A stretch of DNA of 15,617 nt from Microcaldota archaeon (GCA_021806185.1 JAJZXZ010000004.1:1-15617), one strand, 5' to 3'; shown: positions 1 to 7,675, numbered from the stretch's first letter. Program-made: numbers and translations. The notes: generated from the sequence alone by a model not told the origin.

Positions 1-1
1 G

Positions 2-613
2 GTCAGAATAGGCATGCTCAATCCGGAGCACCTCAGCAAATGCTTGGAGAGGTTCGCAGAGGCGATGCGGGGCGGCAAGTTCTACAAGTTCGTGCACCTT
101 CCAGTGCAGTCGGGCAGCAACAGGACGCTGGACCATATGAGGAGGATGTACACGGTAGAAGAATTTGCAGAGTGCGTGCGCAGAATAAGGCAGCGCGTCC
201 CCGGAGCCACGATTGAGACCGATGTGATAGTCGGCTACCCTGTAGAATCGCTGAGCGACTTCGATGCGACAATAGAGATGATAAAGGAGGTGAAGCCTGA
301 TGTGACAAACGTGTCGAAGTTCTGCGCAAGGCCGCACGCGAAGGCGTCCAGGCTAAAGGCTATAAATAACAACGAGGTAAGTAGAAGGAGCATGTTTCTG
401 TCGAGGCTGGTGAGGTCTGTGCAAAACGATATAAATCGGCGCATGGTAGGCACGAGCGTAAAGGCGCTGATGACAGAGATTACAAGCAGGTCGGTGAACG
501 GGCGAAGCGAATCCTACAAGCAGGTGGTCATGCCGGGGATGGCGGCGCGCGCTGGCGATTATGTTGTCACTAAGATAGTCGCGGCGTCCGCCAACGCGCT
601 TTACGGGAGCTAG
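2..613 (+). CDS. tRNA t6A37 methylthiotransferase (CDKAL1/e-MtaB type), C-terminal part
   Basis: This is the 3' end of a radical-SAM methylthiotransferase that adds a methylthio group to t6A at position 37 of ANN-decoding tRNAs. The gene begins before the window: the frame is open from base 2 and reads VRIGMLNPEHL before any convincing start, so the ATG at 14 is internal. Visible signatures are the family's radical-SAM barrel motif HLPVQSGSNRTLDHMRR, then a YTVEEF stretch, IETDVIVGYPVES and NVSKFCARPHAKA. The last 55-60 residues form a short TRAM-like RNA-binding domain. The N-terminal UPF0004 domain and the CxxxCxxC cluster motif must lie upstream and cannot be checked. The stop is 7 bases before gatD, so the genes are probably co-transcribed. 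Archaeal and eukaryotic members belong to the CDKAL1 group; that assignment comes from family knowledge. Confidence 0.9.
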   Translation, partial: VRIGMLNPEHLSKCLERFAEAMRGGKFYKFVHLPVQSGSNRTLDHMRRMYTVEEFAECVRRIRQRVPGATIETDVIVGYPVESLSDFDATIEMIKEVKPDVTNVSKFCARPHAKASRLKAINNNEVSRRSMFLSRLVRSVQNDINRRMVGTSVKALMTEITSRSVNGRSESYKQVVMPGMAARAGDYVVTKIVAASANALYGS

Positions 614-620
614 TGGTTTG

Positions 621-1949
621 ATGTACTCGGAAGAGATAGCGGGATTCCTCAAGAAGCATGGCATAAAGGCCGGCGACCGCATCAGGGTGGAGTATTCCGG
701 CATAACAGTAGAGGGCGAGCTGATGCCGAAGACCGAGGTCGGCAGTCCCGATACGCTCATAGTGAAGCTGAAAAGCGGCTACAACGTCGGCGTGGCTTTC
801 GGCGGCGCAGTGGTCACAAAGATAGCGGAATCGGAAGGGCCTGTGGAATTCCCGACAGCAAAGCTTAAGGAGGACAAGAGGCTCCCGAAGGTATCGCTGA
901 TCGTGACCGGCGGCACGATAGTCAACAAGATAGACTACAAGACAGGCGGGGTGCACCCGGTGATTACGCCGGAAGAGCTGCTCTACGACGTGCCGGAGCT
1001 TTCCGGGATAGCCAGGATATCGATGAGGAACCCGTTCAGCATTGCGAGCGAGGACATGTCGTACCGCGAATGGAAGGCGGTTGCCGATGAGGTAGTCAGC
1101 GAGCTGGACCACGGGGCGCGCGGCGTTATAGTCGCTATGGGGACCGATACAATGCATTACGCATCCGCAGCGCTCAGCTTCATGCTGCAGGAGCTGGATG
1201 CCCCAGTCGTGGTCACCGGAGCACAAAGAAGCAGCGATAGGGGCTCGAGCGACGCTTTCATGAACCTCATCTGCTCCGCGCAGATCGCCGCAAAGTCCGA
1301 CATAGCCGAGGTGGGGATATGCATGCACAGGTCAAGCTCTGACGATGAGTGCCAGTTCATAAGGGGGACAAAGGCGAGGAAGATGCATTCGACGAGAAGG
1401 GATGCATTCAGGCCAATAAACGATTCCGCGATAGCGTACATCAAAGCCGATGGCAGGATAAGGTACGGCAGCCAGTACAGGAAAATAGCCGGAAGAGGCA
1501 AGGCAAGAGCGATGACAAAGTTCGACGGCAAGGTCGCGCTGGTGGCCGCGTATCCGAACTCCGACCCTGAGCTAATGGATTTCTATGTCAAGAAGGGCTA
1601 CCACGGTATCATAATAGCTGGCACCGGCATGGGGCACGTGCCCGTGCTGCCATCAAACATTGACAGGTCATGGATAGAGCACATAGGGCAGGCGATAAAG
1701 AAAGGGGTAGTGGTCGGCATGACAACGCAGACGCTATACGGCAGGGTGAATACAAATGTCTACAGTAACCTGAGGAGGATAAGCGAGCTCGGGGTAGTAT
1801 ACTGCGAGGACATGCTGCCTGAAACGGCTTACGTGAAGCTCGGATGGCTCCTCGGCAACTATGGCCCGAAGAAAGCGGGCGAGCTGCTGAACAAGAACCT
1901 CGCCGGCGAGATAAGCCAGAGGACCGAGCTGGGCGAATTCCTGGTGTGA
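621..1949 (+). CDS. gatD: Glu-tRNA(Gln) amidotransferase subunit D
   Basis: GatD is the asparaginase-like subunit of the archaeal GatDE complex. It releases ammonia from Gln or Asn, which GatE uses to convert Glu-tRNA(Gln) to Gln-tRNA(Gln) in the cytoplasm. The 442-residue product has a small N-terminal barrel domain (about 1-80) and then an L-asparaginase fold. The catalytic set is visible: T99 in TGGTI, T175 and D176 in MGTDTMHY, and K254 in KARKMHSTRR. TGAQRSSDRGSSDAF is also typical. Length fits the family (about 430-445). I chose ATG 621; a TTG directly before it (618) would add one residue. It lies 7 bases after the methylthiotransferase and 2 bases before gatE, as expected for subunits made in equal amounts. 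No intact alternative function is likely. Confidence 0.97.
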   Translation: MYSEEIAGFLKKHGIKAGDRIRVEYSGITVEGELMPKTEVGSPDTLIVKLKSGYNVGVAFGGAVVTKIAESEGPVEFPTAKLKEDKRLPKVSLIVTGGTIVNKIDYKTGGVHPVITPEELLYDVPELSGIARISMRNPFSIASEDMSYREWKAVADEVVSELDHGARGVIVAMGTDTMHYASAALSFMLQELDAPVVVTGAQRSSDRGSSDAFMNLICSAQIAAKSDIAEVGICMHRSSSDDECQFIRGTKARKMHSTRRDAFRPINDSAIAYIKADGRIRYGSQYRKIAGRGKARAMTKFDGKVALVAAYPNSDPELMDFYVKKGYHGIIIAGTGMGHVPVLPSNIDRSWIEHIGQAIKKGVVVGMTTQTLYGRVNTNVYSNLRRISELGVVYCEDMLPETAYVKLGWLLGNYGPKKAGELLNKNLAGEISQRTELGEFLV

Positions 1950-1951
1950 GG

Positions 1952-3796
1952 ATGCCGGACGAGGAATACTACAAGGGCATAGGCTTCATGTGCGGCCTTG
2001 AGCTGCACCAGAGGCTTGCGACATCAAGGAAGCTCTTCTGCGACTGCCCGACGAACATAATACCCAACGGCGGAAAGGGCAGCGTATCGCTCACAAGGCG
2101 GCAGAGGGCCATAGCGGGCGAACTTGGGACTATAGACATATCGGCAGGGTTCGAAGCGCAGAGGGGACGCACATTCGTATACAACGTAGCGGAAGGGAGA
2201 TCCTGCCTCGTAGAGGTAGACGAGGAGCCTCCGCACAGGATAAGCGAAGAGGCGATGAACACGGTGTTGGCTTTCGCGAAGGCGCTCAACATGAAAATAG
2301 TAGACGAGATACAACCGATGAGGAAGGGGGTGGTGGACGGAAGCGATCCGAGCGCCTTCCAAAGGACGGCGATGGTGGCTTTCGAGGGCCATATAATAGT
2401 AGATGGGAGCAGGGTCGACATACCTTCGATATTCCTTGAGGAGGAATCGTGCAGGGCGGAAGCCACACGGGGTCGCGAGATAACCTACAATGTCGAGATG
2501 CTCGGAGTGCCTCTGGTCGAGATAGATACATCACCGTACATAAGGACACCGAAGGAGGCGAAGGATATTGCGCTCTACCTTGGGACTATGATGCGAATAT
2601 CGGGCAGGGTGCAGCGCGGCATAGGCTCTGTCAGGCAAGATGTGAACGTGTCGATAAGGGGCGGGGCGAGGGTGGAGATCAAGGGGCTGCAGGAGATAGA
2701 ATACGCAGACGCTTACATAGACACCGAGGTAAAGAGGCAGCAGGAGCTGCTCAAGATCAGGGATGAGCTTGTGGCCAGGAAAGCCTCTGTCGGCAAGGCC
2801 GTAGACCTCACAAGCGCTTTCGAAGGAACGAATGTTGGCCTGATATCAAACCATGCTGGAAAGGGCGGCAAGGTGATCGGATTCAAGCTTGCTGGATTCG
2901 CAGGCATCCTGGGCAGGGAGGTGGCGCCGAGAAGGAGGCTCGGCACGGAAATAAGCGACTACGCCAGGTCGGCAGGCGTTGGCGGGCTCATACACGGAGA
3001 TGAGGACCTGAAGGGCTACGGATTCACAGATAGCGACATAGAAAGGCTCAGAAAGAGGCTGTCGTTGGGCGAAGGCGACTCATTCATAATAATAGCCGGC
3101 AGCGCCGAGAGCGCCAGTAGAGCGGCAGGGTTTGCTATAGATAGGGCAAAGTATGCGCTTGTCGGGGTGCCGCCAGAGACGCGCGGCACGATAGGGGACG
3201 GCACCGGCACTACAAGGTTCCTCAGGCCGCTGCCTGGAGGCTCAAGGATGTATCCTGAGACGGATGCACGGCCGATAACAGTGACGAAGGAGATGCTCTC
3301 GGATGCTGAGTCATCCGCGCCAGACATAAAGGCGGAGGAGCAGAGATTGGTCGTGCAGCTGAAGGACAGATCGCTCGCCTGGAGGATTATGCTTTCGCCG
3401 AGGCTGCAGACGTATAAATCGATCGCCCAATCGGCCAAGGACCCAGCGTTCGTGGCGCATGTGCTCTTGCAGAAGCTCACAGAGCTCAGGAGGGCTGGCT
3501 TCGACGTTGAATCTATATCTGATGAAAGGCTGGCAGAGCTGTTCAAGGCATATGACGATGGAAAGATAACCAAACAGGCAGTTGACGAGATACTGAAGAT
3601 CCTATCGAAAAAGGATCAGGATGTTATCAACATAATAGAGCAGAACAAGCTGGAGAGAATAAGCGGAAGCTCGCTGAAGGAACTTGTTGATGAAGCAAGA
3701 AAGAAAACTGATAACAAAGACCAGGTTAAAAAGGGGATAATGTCGAAACACAGGCTCAATGTTGATGGCAGCGAACTGAACAGCTACCTGGCATGA
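1952..3796 (+). CDS. gatE: Glu-tRNA(Gln) amidotransferase subunit E
   Basis: GatE binds and phosphorylates the mischarged Glu-tRNA(Gln), then amidates it with ammonia channelled from GatD. The 614-residue product carries GatB/GatE hallmarks: GLELHQRLATSRKLFCDCP (15-32), FQRTAMVAFEGH (136-147), the metal-binding region FLEEESCR (161-168), and VRQDVNVSIRGGARVEIKG (227-245). Residues about 295-405 form the AspRS-like GAD insertion that separates GatE from bacterial GatB. The C-terminal 120 residues are the helical YqeY-like tail that contacts tRNA. The ATG at 1952 was chosen because it follows the gatD stop by two bases, has a GGTG just upstream and matches family N-termini; the frame is open further upstream only inside gatD. 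GatDE presence implies that the cell lacks a standard GlnRS, an inference from the known archaeal pathway. Confidence 0.97.
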   Translation: MPDEEYYKGIGFMCGLELHQRLATSRKLFCDCPTNIIPNGGKGSVSLTRRQRAIAGELGTIDISAGFEAQRGRTFVYNVAEGRSCLVEVDEEPPHRISEEAMNTVLAFAKALNMKIVDEIQPMRKGVVDGSDPSAFQRTAMVAFEGHIIVDGSRVDIPSIFLEEESCRAEATRGREITYNVEMLGVPLVEIDTSPYIRTPKEAKDIALYLGTMMRISGRVQRGIGSVRQDVNVSIRGGARVEIKGLQEIEYADAYIDTEVKRQQELLKIRDELVARKASVGKAVDLTSAFEGTNVGLISNHAGKGGKVIGFKLAGFAGILGREVAPRRRLGTEISDYARSAGVGGLIHGDEDLKGYGFTDSDIERLRKRLSLGEGDSFIIIAGSAESASRAAGFAIDRAKYALVGVPPETRGTIGDGTGTTRFLRPLPGGSRMYPETDARPITVTKEMLSDAESSAPDIKAEEQRLVVQLKDRSLAWRIMLSPRLQTYKSIAQSAKDPAFVAHVLLQKLTELRRAGFDVESISDERLAELFKAYDDGKITKQAVDEILKILSKKDQDVINIIEQNKLERISGSSLKELVDEARKKTDNKDQVKKGIMSKHRLNVDGSELNSYLA

Positions 3797-3840
3797 TATA
3801 GTTTGTGATCAGGATGCAACGACCATGCAAACGAAATTTA

Positions 3841-3990
3841 TCACAGCTGTAAGTCCCCGACTACCATTACATTCTTGATCTTGGATGATCTGTTCCATAG
3901 GTGCCTTACATCAAGCAGAAAACCAGGAGAGAAATTCTTAGTTATAGAGTATTCATGTGATTGACCTATCACTATGATCTTGTCCTCCAT
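3841..3990 (-). CDS. Small ORF of unknown function behind the HIT gene
   Basis: A 49-codon open frame starts with ATG four bases after the HIT stop codon and ends at a TGA. The product begins MEDKIIVIGQSHEYS and ends VMVVGDLQL; it is mixed in composition, has no membrane segment and no motif I recognise. A purine-rich AGAGG stretch about 16 bases upstream, inside the HIT gene, is a poor ribosome site, so translation would rely on coupling to HIT. The short strand-loop pattern (KIIVIG, VMVVGD) could equally be a remnant of a larger degraded gene. Support is position and an intact frame only. Confidence 0.3.
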   Translation of the reverse strand: MEDKIIVIGQSHEYSITKNFSPGFLLDVRHLWNRSSKIKNVMVVGDLQL

Positions 3991-3994
3991 TCAG

Positions 3995-4468
3995 TCATTT
4001 CATTCCTCTAGATATTTTTACTATTCTGTCACGCAACGTTTTCAGCAACTGGTCTCCAGCCTTGGGTCCCATCAATGTTGTTACATATCCTGGATAACGA
4101 TTGAAATAGATATTTTTCTTCACTACAAATTCTTTGAATCTGCGACTTTTCAGCCCTATTGCAGGATACAGCTTCACATGCATGTGGTTGATTCCGGTAC
4201 CCTCAAGTACGAGATGGACCCTCACCACTCCAAGTTTTGCTTCCAACATCCTCGCAACCCTTTTCGACACTTTGATAAGGCAAGCCAGCTTTTTGTCACT
4301 CATGTCAAATGCATAGCTTCCAATATGCTTGCGCGTTACAACAATGGTCTGTCCCTTTATGTTTGGAAATATGTCCAGGAACGCAATGTAGTTTTTGTCT
4401 TTGTATATGATATACGCGGGAATCTCGCCGTTCACAATCTTGCAGAATGTGCAATCTTTTTTCATCAT
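3995..4468 (-). CDS. HIT-family nucleotide-binding protein (HxHxK variant)
   Basis: A 157-residue histidine-triad protein, expected to bind or hydrolyse nucleotide phosphoramidates or dinucleotides in the cytoplasm. The N-terminus has the zinc-type CxxC (C6, C9) followed by KIVNGEIPAYIIYKD and FLDIFPNIKGQTIVVTRKH, all typical. The triad motif reads H95-M-H97-V-K99-L-Y: the middle histidine (usual nucleophile) is kept but the third is lysine, as I recall for one HIT subgroup ending in KLYP. Two ATGs are adjacent (4468 and 4465); the first lies about 26 bases from a TATA-like element, so the mRNA may be leaderless. The gene is AT-richer than its neighbours, possibly from different ancestry. The M24 peptidase ends 42 bases upstream. 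Exact substrate unknown. Confidence 0.85.
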   Translation of the reverse strand: MMKKDCTFCKIVNGEIPAYIIYKDKNYIAFLDIFPNIKGQTIVVTRKHIGSYAFDMSDKKLACLIKVSKRVARMLEAKLGVVRVHLVLEGTGINHMHVKLYPAIGLKSRRFKEFVVKKNIYFNRYPGYVTTLMGPKAGDQLLKTLRDRIVKISRGMK

Positions 4469-4486
4469 GATAATCCCAAGGTAGTG

Positions 4487-4500
4487 GCATTATAATCATA
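4487..4500 (-). promoter_or_regulatory. TATA box for the HIT gene
   Basis: On the minus strand the stretch reads TATGATTATAATGC. Its centre (about 4494) is 26 bases before the first ATG of the HIT gene, which fits an archaeal promoter giving a leaderless transcript. It lies between the peptidase stop and the HIT start. Pattern match only. Confidence 0.5.
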
Positions 4501-4510
4501 AGCATACCGT

Positions 4511-5596
4511 TCAGAGGAACTTGCCGCCGCTCTTCGTAACAAGCACATCGTCCTCTATCCTCACTCCGCCGAAACCCTCTACGTATATGCCAGGCTCGTC
4601 GCTGAAGACCATGTTCTCCTGGATCTTTTCCTTGTAGCCTGGCGAGAGGTTCGGACCTACATCGTGCACGTCTATGCCTAGAGAGTGCCCGAGCCCGTGT
4701 ATGAATTTACCTTTGTAGATGCCATTGTGCGCCTTGTTTATGTACTCCATTGCATTGTTGTGAGGCACCTCGCACCTGACTCCAGGGCGTATGCTCTTCA
4801 GCGCTATCTCCTGCGCCTCCTTAACCGTGTTGTACATGTCTAGCATGCGCCTGTATTTATCCGATTTCTTGTCAGGCTTGAATATGAAAGTTCTAGTGAC
4901 ATCGGAGCAGTACCCCATATACCTGGCACCGGCATCAATCAAAACAAAGCTGTTCTCCTCAAGTTTTGTCCTGCCCGGGACATGGTGCGGCACAGCCGAA
5001 TTCTTGCCGAAGCAGACAATCGTCTCGAAAGATGGGTCGTCGGCGCCGAACCACCTCATCAAGGAGTTGAACTCGGCAGCCAGCTCCTTCTCGGTGATCC
5101 CGACCCTGAAACGATCCTCTATCTTGGAGAACGCCTTTTTCACTATGTTGTTTGCTATGCCGATCAGTTCTACTTCAGGCCATTCCTTTACCTGTCTGGC
5201 CTTTGCCAGCGCGCCGCTAGCGTCTACCATCCTTTTCGGTTTTCCGATCTTCCTGATCCTCTTGTACAGGTTTACCGGCAGGAACGTCCCGTTTATCCCG
5301 ACGACATTGCCCGCAAGCTTGCGCTTTAGCAGCTCCATCGTCTTGCTGCGCGATTCTGCTGCAATTACCTTGACCTCCTTCGGGCACATCCTCCTGGCGA
5401 CGTCGTATTCAAGGATCGTTGTGATCAAGGTAGCCTTCTTCCTTTCGGCTACCAGGATGGAGCTCTCGAACGAGCCGGCGTAGAGCCCGGTGAGGTAGAC
5501 GAAGTGGCTGTCCTTCTGCGTGGTGTTCATCAGCAGTATCCTTTCCGCATCCGTTCCATCGAATATCCTTTCAAGCCTGGAAGCTATGCTCATCAT
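4511..5596 (-). CDS. M24 metallopeptidase, Xaa-Pro aminopeptidase type
   Basis: A 361-residue cytoplasmic peptidase predicted to remove N-terminal residues before proline or cleave Xaa-Pro dipeptides. The N-terminal creatinase-like domain spans about 1-130; the pita-bread catalytic domain follows. All five metal ligands are visible: D221 (LIDAGA), D232 (SDVTRT), H304 (GLGHSLGIDVH), E334 (SDEPGIY) and E348 (VRIEDD). H204/H205 in VPHHVPG fit the substrate-site histidine. The frame extends back to a GTG at 5611, but the ATG pair at 5596/5593 is preferred: it lies about 26 bases from the TATA element in the divergent spacer and has no Shine-Dalgarno, so translation may be leaderless. Aminopeptidase versus prolidase (PepQ) cannot be settled from motifs. 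It is divergent from the Nre gene. Confidence 0.92.
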   Translation of the reverse strand: MMSIASRLERIFDGTDAERILLMNTTQKDSHFVYLTGLYAGSFESSILVAERKKATLITTILEYDVARRMCPKEVKVIAAESRSKTMELLKRKLAGNVVGINGTFLPVNLYKRIRKIGKPKRMVDASGALAKARQVKEWPEVELIGIANNIVKKAFSKIEDRFRVGITEKELAAEFNSLMRWFGADDPSFETIVCFGKNSAVPHHVPGRTKLEENSFVLIDAGARYMGYCSDVTRTFIFKPDKKSDKYRRMLDMYNTVKEAQEIALKSIRPGVRCEVPHNNAMEYINKAHNGIYKGKFIHGLGHSLGIDVHDVGPNLSPGYKEKIQENMVFSDEPGIYVEGFGGVRIEDDVLVTKSGGKFL

Positions 5597-5613
5597 GGTA
5601 AAGCATTGCACTG

Positions 5614-5626
5614 AAAAGGATAAAAG
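5614..5626. promoter_or_regulatory. Shared bidirectional TATA element, peptidase/Nre
   Basis: The element reads AAAAGGATAAAAG on the plus strand and CTTTTATCCTTTT on the minus strand. It is the only TATA-like stretch in the 43-52 base divergent spacer. Its centre (about 5622) is about 26 bases from the peptidase ATG at 5596 and about 27 bases from the Nre ATG at 5649, the normal archaeal TATA-to-start distance for leaderless mRNAs on both sides. This rests on spacing and pattern. Confidence 0.5.
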
Positions 5627-5639
5627 CCTGCTCTGTCTG

Positions 5640-6911
5640 ATGTATCCGATGGAGAGGAAGGAGATACTCGAGGAGATTGCCAGGATGCAGAAGGGGAAGG
5701 AAGGCTATTCAGTCAAGAGGTCGCAGATAGCCTACCAGCACATGCGCGACCCTGCGCTGCTCAGGCAGTATTACCGCATGAAGATGCAGCCGATGACGGA
5801 CAGGCTTGAGATATACGGCTCATCGCCGACAGACATCTTCATAGGCAGGCACAATTACCCGAACGTCTACATAGGTCCGATGGTCCCTCCGGAATTCGGC
5901 GACACATCTCTGATGGGCATGCCTGAAGGCTGGGTCCACTTCTCTATGGAGACCATAGTGGACTTCAGGTCGAGGCTTGTCAGGGGCATGCACCTCTCAC
6001 GGGTCACTGATGTCAACAAAGGCAGGGTGCAGCAGCAGATAACAGACCTAGCGCTTGCTGAGAGACCGGCAGATTCAGAGGTGCATTTCGCAAAGAGGCC
6101 TTTTGTGAAGATGACGCTCATGGATGAGGTGCAGCCTTTCGGCCCTAGCGCACTGATGAAGGGCTTGGAGATCTCGAATGTGAGTGCTGACAGGAAGGTT
6201 GAGCGTCTCTACCTGGATACCGACGCCAAGGCGAGCACTGCGATAAAAGAGCTCTACGATAAGGGCGTGCAGGTCTCGAAGATACAGAAATCTCTATCAG
6301 CCGGGCTCTTCGGCGTAGGCAGGAACAGAAGATTCGTGCCGACAAGGTGGAGCATCACCGCGGTGGATGACACCCTCGGCAAGGACAACCTCATCGAGGT
6401 GAAGAGCTACAGCCCGATGGACGTCGTCTACGCCTATTACCATGTATCGTTGGACAATAGATGGATGATCCTCTTCATGCCGGGCAACTGGGAATACGAA
6501 TCCGCGGAGGCGTGGTGGCCGAAGACGGTTTGGAATGCCGATGGGACAAGCATCTCGATATACTCGTCGTATGAGGGCTACAACGGCAGGAAGGACTACG
6601 CCGAGATAGGAGGGTGCTACTATGCAGCTAGGCTGGCGGTGAGCGAAAGGCTCAAGGAGCTGAGAAAGCAGGCGGTGGTGCTCATCCTCAGGGAGGTGCA
6701 CGAGGGCTACCTCATGCCCGTAGGCGTATGGAACGTGCGCGAGCACGTAAGGGAGGCGCTGAGGAAAAAGCCGGACGTGCTGCACAGCGTGGACGATGTA
6801 TTCAGCTACATAAAGGGCAAGATGGACATACCATTAACTGATTGGATCAGGAACTGCCGCATCCTGAGGGAGATGCTGATGCAGAGGAAGCTGCAGAGCT
6901 ACATGAAATGA
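5640..6911 (+). CDS. Nre-family DNA repair protein with a C-terminal PCNA-binding-like motif
   Basis: A 423-residue member of the archaeal Nre (NreA/NreB) family, linked to DNA-damage repair together with PCNA. The family signature is strong: YGSSPTDIFIGRHNYPNVYIG (59-79) followed by PMVPPEF and VDFRSRLVRG. No CxxC zinc finger is seen at the N-terminus, unlike some NreA proteins. The C-terminus ends QRKLQSYMK (415-423), close to the PCNA-interacting pattern QxxLxx-aromatic-aromatic, with M in the last place. I give the start at ATG 5640; ATG 5649 (MERKEILEE) suits the TATA spacing better. The frame is open back to 5520, but only across the peptidase gene, so that extension is not credible. 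It converges with the membrane-protein pair 4 bases downstream. The biochemical activity of Nre proteins is not firmly established. Confidence 0.88.
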   Translation: MYPMERKEILEEIARMQKGKEGYSVKRSQIAYQHMRDPALLRQYYRMKMQPMTDRLEIYGSSPTDIFIGRHNYPNVYIGPMVPPEFGDTSLMGMPEGWVHFSMETIVDFRSRLVRGMHLSRVTDVNKGRVQQQITDLALAERPADSEVHFAKRPFVKMTLMDEVQPFGPSALMKGLEISNVSADRKVERLYLDTDAKASTAIKELYDKGVQVSKIQKSLSAGLFGVGRNRRFVPTRWSITAVDDTLGKDNLIEVKSYSPMDVVYAYYHVSLDNRWMILFMPGNWEYESAEAWWPKTVWNADGTSISIYSSYEGYNGRKDYAEIGGCYYAARLAVSERLKELRKQAVVLILREVHEGYLMPVGVWNVREHVREALRKKPDVLHSVDDVFSYIKGKMDIPLTDWIRNCRILREMLMQRKLQSYMK

Positions 6912-6915
6912 GCTC

Positions 6916-7272
6916 TCAGTGGGTTATCCCCATTATGCTGCCTATGAGCGCGAGCCCGAACCCTATTATCATTAAGCCGTATGACCCACTGTTGGCCAGG
7001 CCTATTATGCTGAATATCAGCGCTACAGCCGACCAGATGTGCACGGTCGTCTTGTGCGGGTGGTGCATCGCGACTGCCACTATGACAAGTATCACTGCGG
7101 ATACTATCGCGAGCCAGAACGCGCCTGCGAACCCGATTGAATATCCAGGTATCGGGTTTAGCCCGATGCCGATGAAGGGAAGCAGCAAGCTGCCAAGCAC
7201 TCCGAGAAGCCCGCCAACCAGTATGAATGCAAATGCCTGCGTTGGTTTTTCGCCCTTAGCTCTAGTTGCCAT
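6916..7272 (-). CDS. Small four-helix membrane protein, paralogue B
   Basis: A 118-residue hydrophobic protein with about four membrane segments (roughly 13-37, 45-68, 78-94, 97-116) and a short basic start, MATRAKGEK, suggesting a cytoplasmic N-terminus. It is clearly related to the gene just upstream: IWSAVALIFSIIGLANSG here matches MWSVIALVFTIIGLANGG there, and both end in a glycine-rich helix. The ATG at 7272 is 9 bases after the upstream stop, so they form an operon. No catalytic motif is visible. The pattern resembles small archaeal proteins of unknown function such as DUF4064-like families, but I do not assign one. Its stop is 4 bases from the convergent Nre stop. Confidence 0.75.
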   Translation of the reverse strand: MATRAKGEKPTQAFAFILVGGLLGVLGSLLLPFIGIGLNPIPGYSIGFAGAFWLAIVSAVILVIVAVAMHHPHKTTVHIWSAVALIFSIIGLANSGSYGLMIIGFGLALIGSIMGITH

Positions 7273-7281
7273 GTTATCACA

Positions 7282-7623
7282 TCATTTTTTGTAGGCAAGG
7301 CCGAGTATGCTGCCCACAAGGCCGAGCACGAATCCTATTATGAAGCCGCCGCCATTAGCCAGGCCTATTATGGTGAATACAAGCGCTATTACCGACCACA
7401 TGCGTATGCTGCTGGCGTTGCCCGATCGTATCATGAAAGAAGCGACTATCATTATTATGCCTGAGAGTATGCCGACTACGCCTATCAGTCCGCCTACAGC
7501 GCCGAGCGCTACAAGGGAGAACAGCGATGCGCCTATAGCGGCAACCACTATGCCCCCTATCAGGGTTAGTATTCCTCCTATCAGTACCAGCACGAAAGCC
7601 GCTGTGGGTCCTTGCTTTGCCAT
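7282..7623 (-). CDS. Small four-helix membrane protein, paralogue A
   Basis: A 113-residue protein, first of the tandem membrane pair. It begins MAKQGPTAAFVLVLIGG and has about four hydrophobic segments rich in Gly, Ile and Val, ending with a basic YKK tail. The start is supported by GGTG (7629-7632) five bases upstream of the ATG and by a TATA box about 34 bases upstream. Function unknown. The similarity to the downstream gene spans the whole protein, which points to a tandem duplication rather than shared composition alone. CAP-domain gene stop is 52 bases upstream on the same strand. Confidence 0.75.
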   Translation of the reverse strand: MAKQGPTAAFVLVLIGGILTLIGGIVVAAIGASLFSLVALGAVGGLIGVVGILSGIIMIVASFMIRSGNASSIRMWSVIALVFTIIGLANGGGFIIGFVLGLVGSILGLAYKK

Positions 7624-7650
7624 CTCAGCACCGATTAGCTTTCAATCGAT

Positions 7651-7662
7651 ATCTTTAAATAC
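7651..7662 (-). promoter_or_regulatory. TATA box for the membrane-protein pair
   Basis: The minus strand reads GGTATTTAAAGAT. The centre is about 34 bases before the ATG at 7623, predicting a leader of about 8-10 bases that would still hold the GGTG ribosome site. It lies between the CAP-gene stop and this operon, giving the pair its own promoter. Confidence 0.55.
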
Positions 7663-7675
7663 CTTCTACAAAGGC

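Noticed and set aside
570..1328. 252-codon minus-strand frame opposite gatD
   Set aside because: His/Arg/Tyr-rich composition typical of an antisense shadow of a GC-rich gene; gatD is certain.
1844..1951. In-frame upstream extension of gatE into gatD
   Set aside because: The added residues are a shadow of the gatD reading frame; the ATG at 1952 matches GatE N-termini and normal operon spacing.
3974..4495. 173-codon plus-strand frame opposite HIT
   Set aside because: The minus strand encodes a recognisable HIT protein with its own TATA box; this frame gives no family-like protein.
5520..5639. In-frame upstream extension of the Nre gene
   Set aside because: It runs antisense through the start of the peptidase gene, lies before the promoter element, and has no family similarity.
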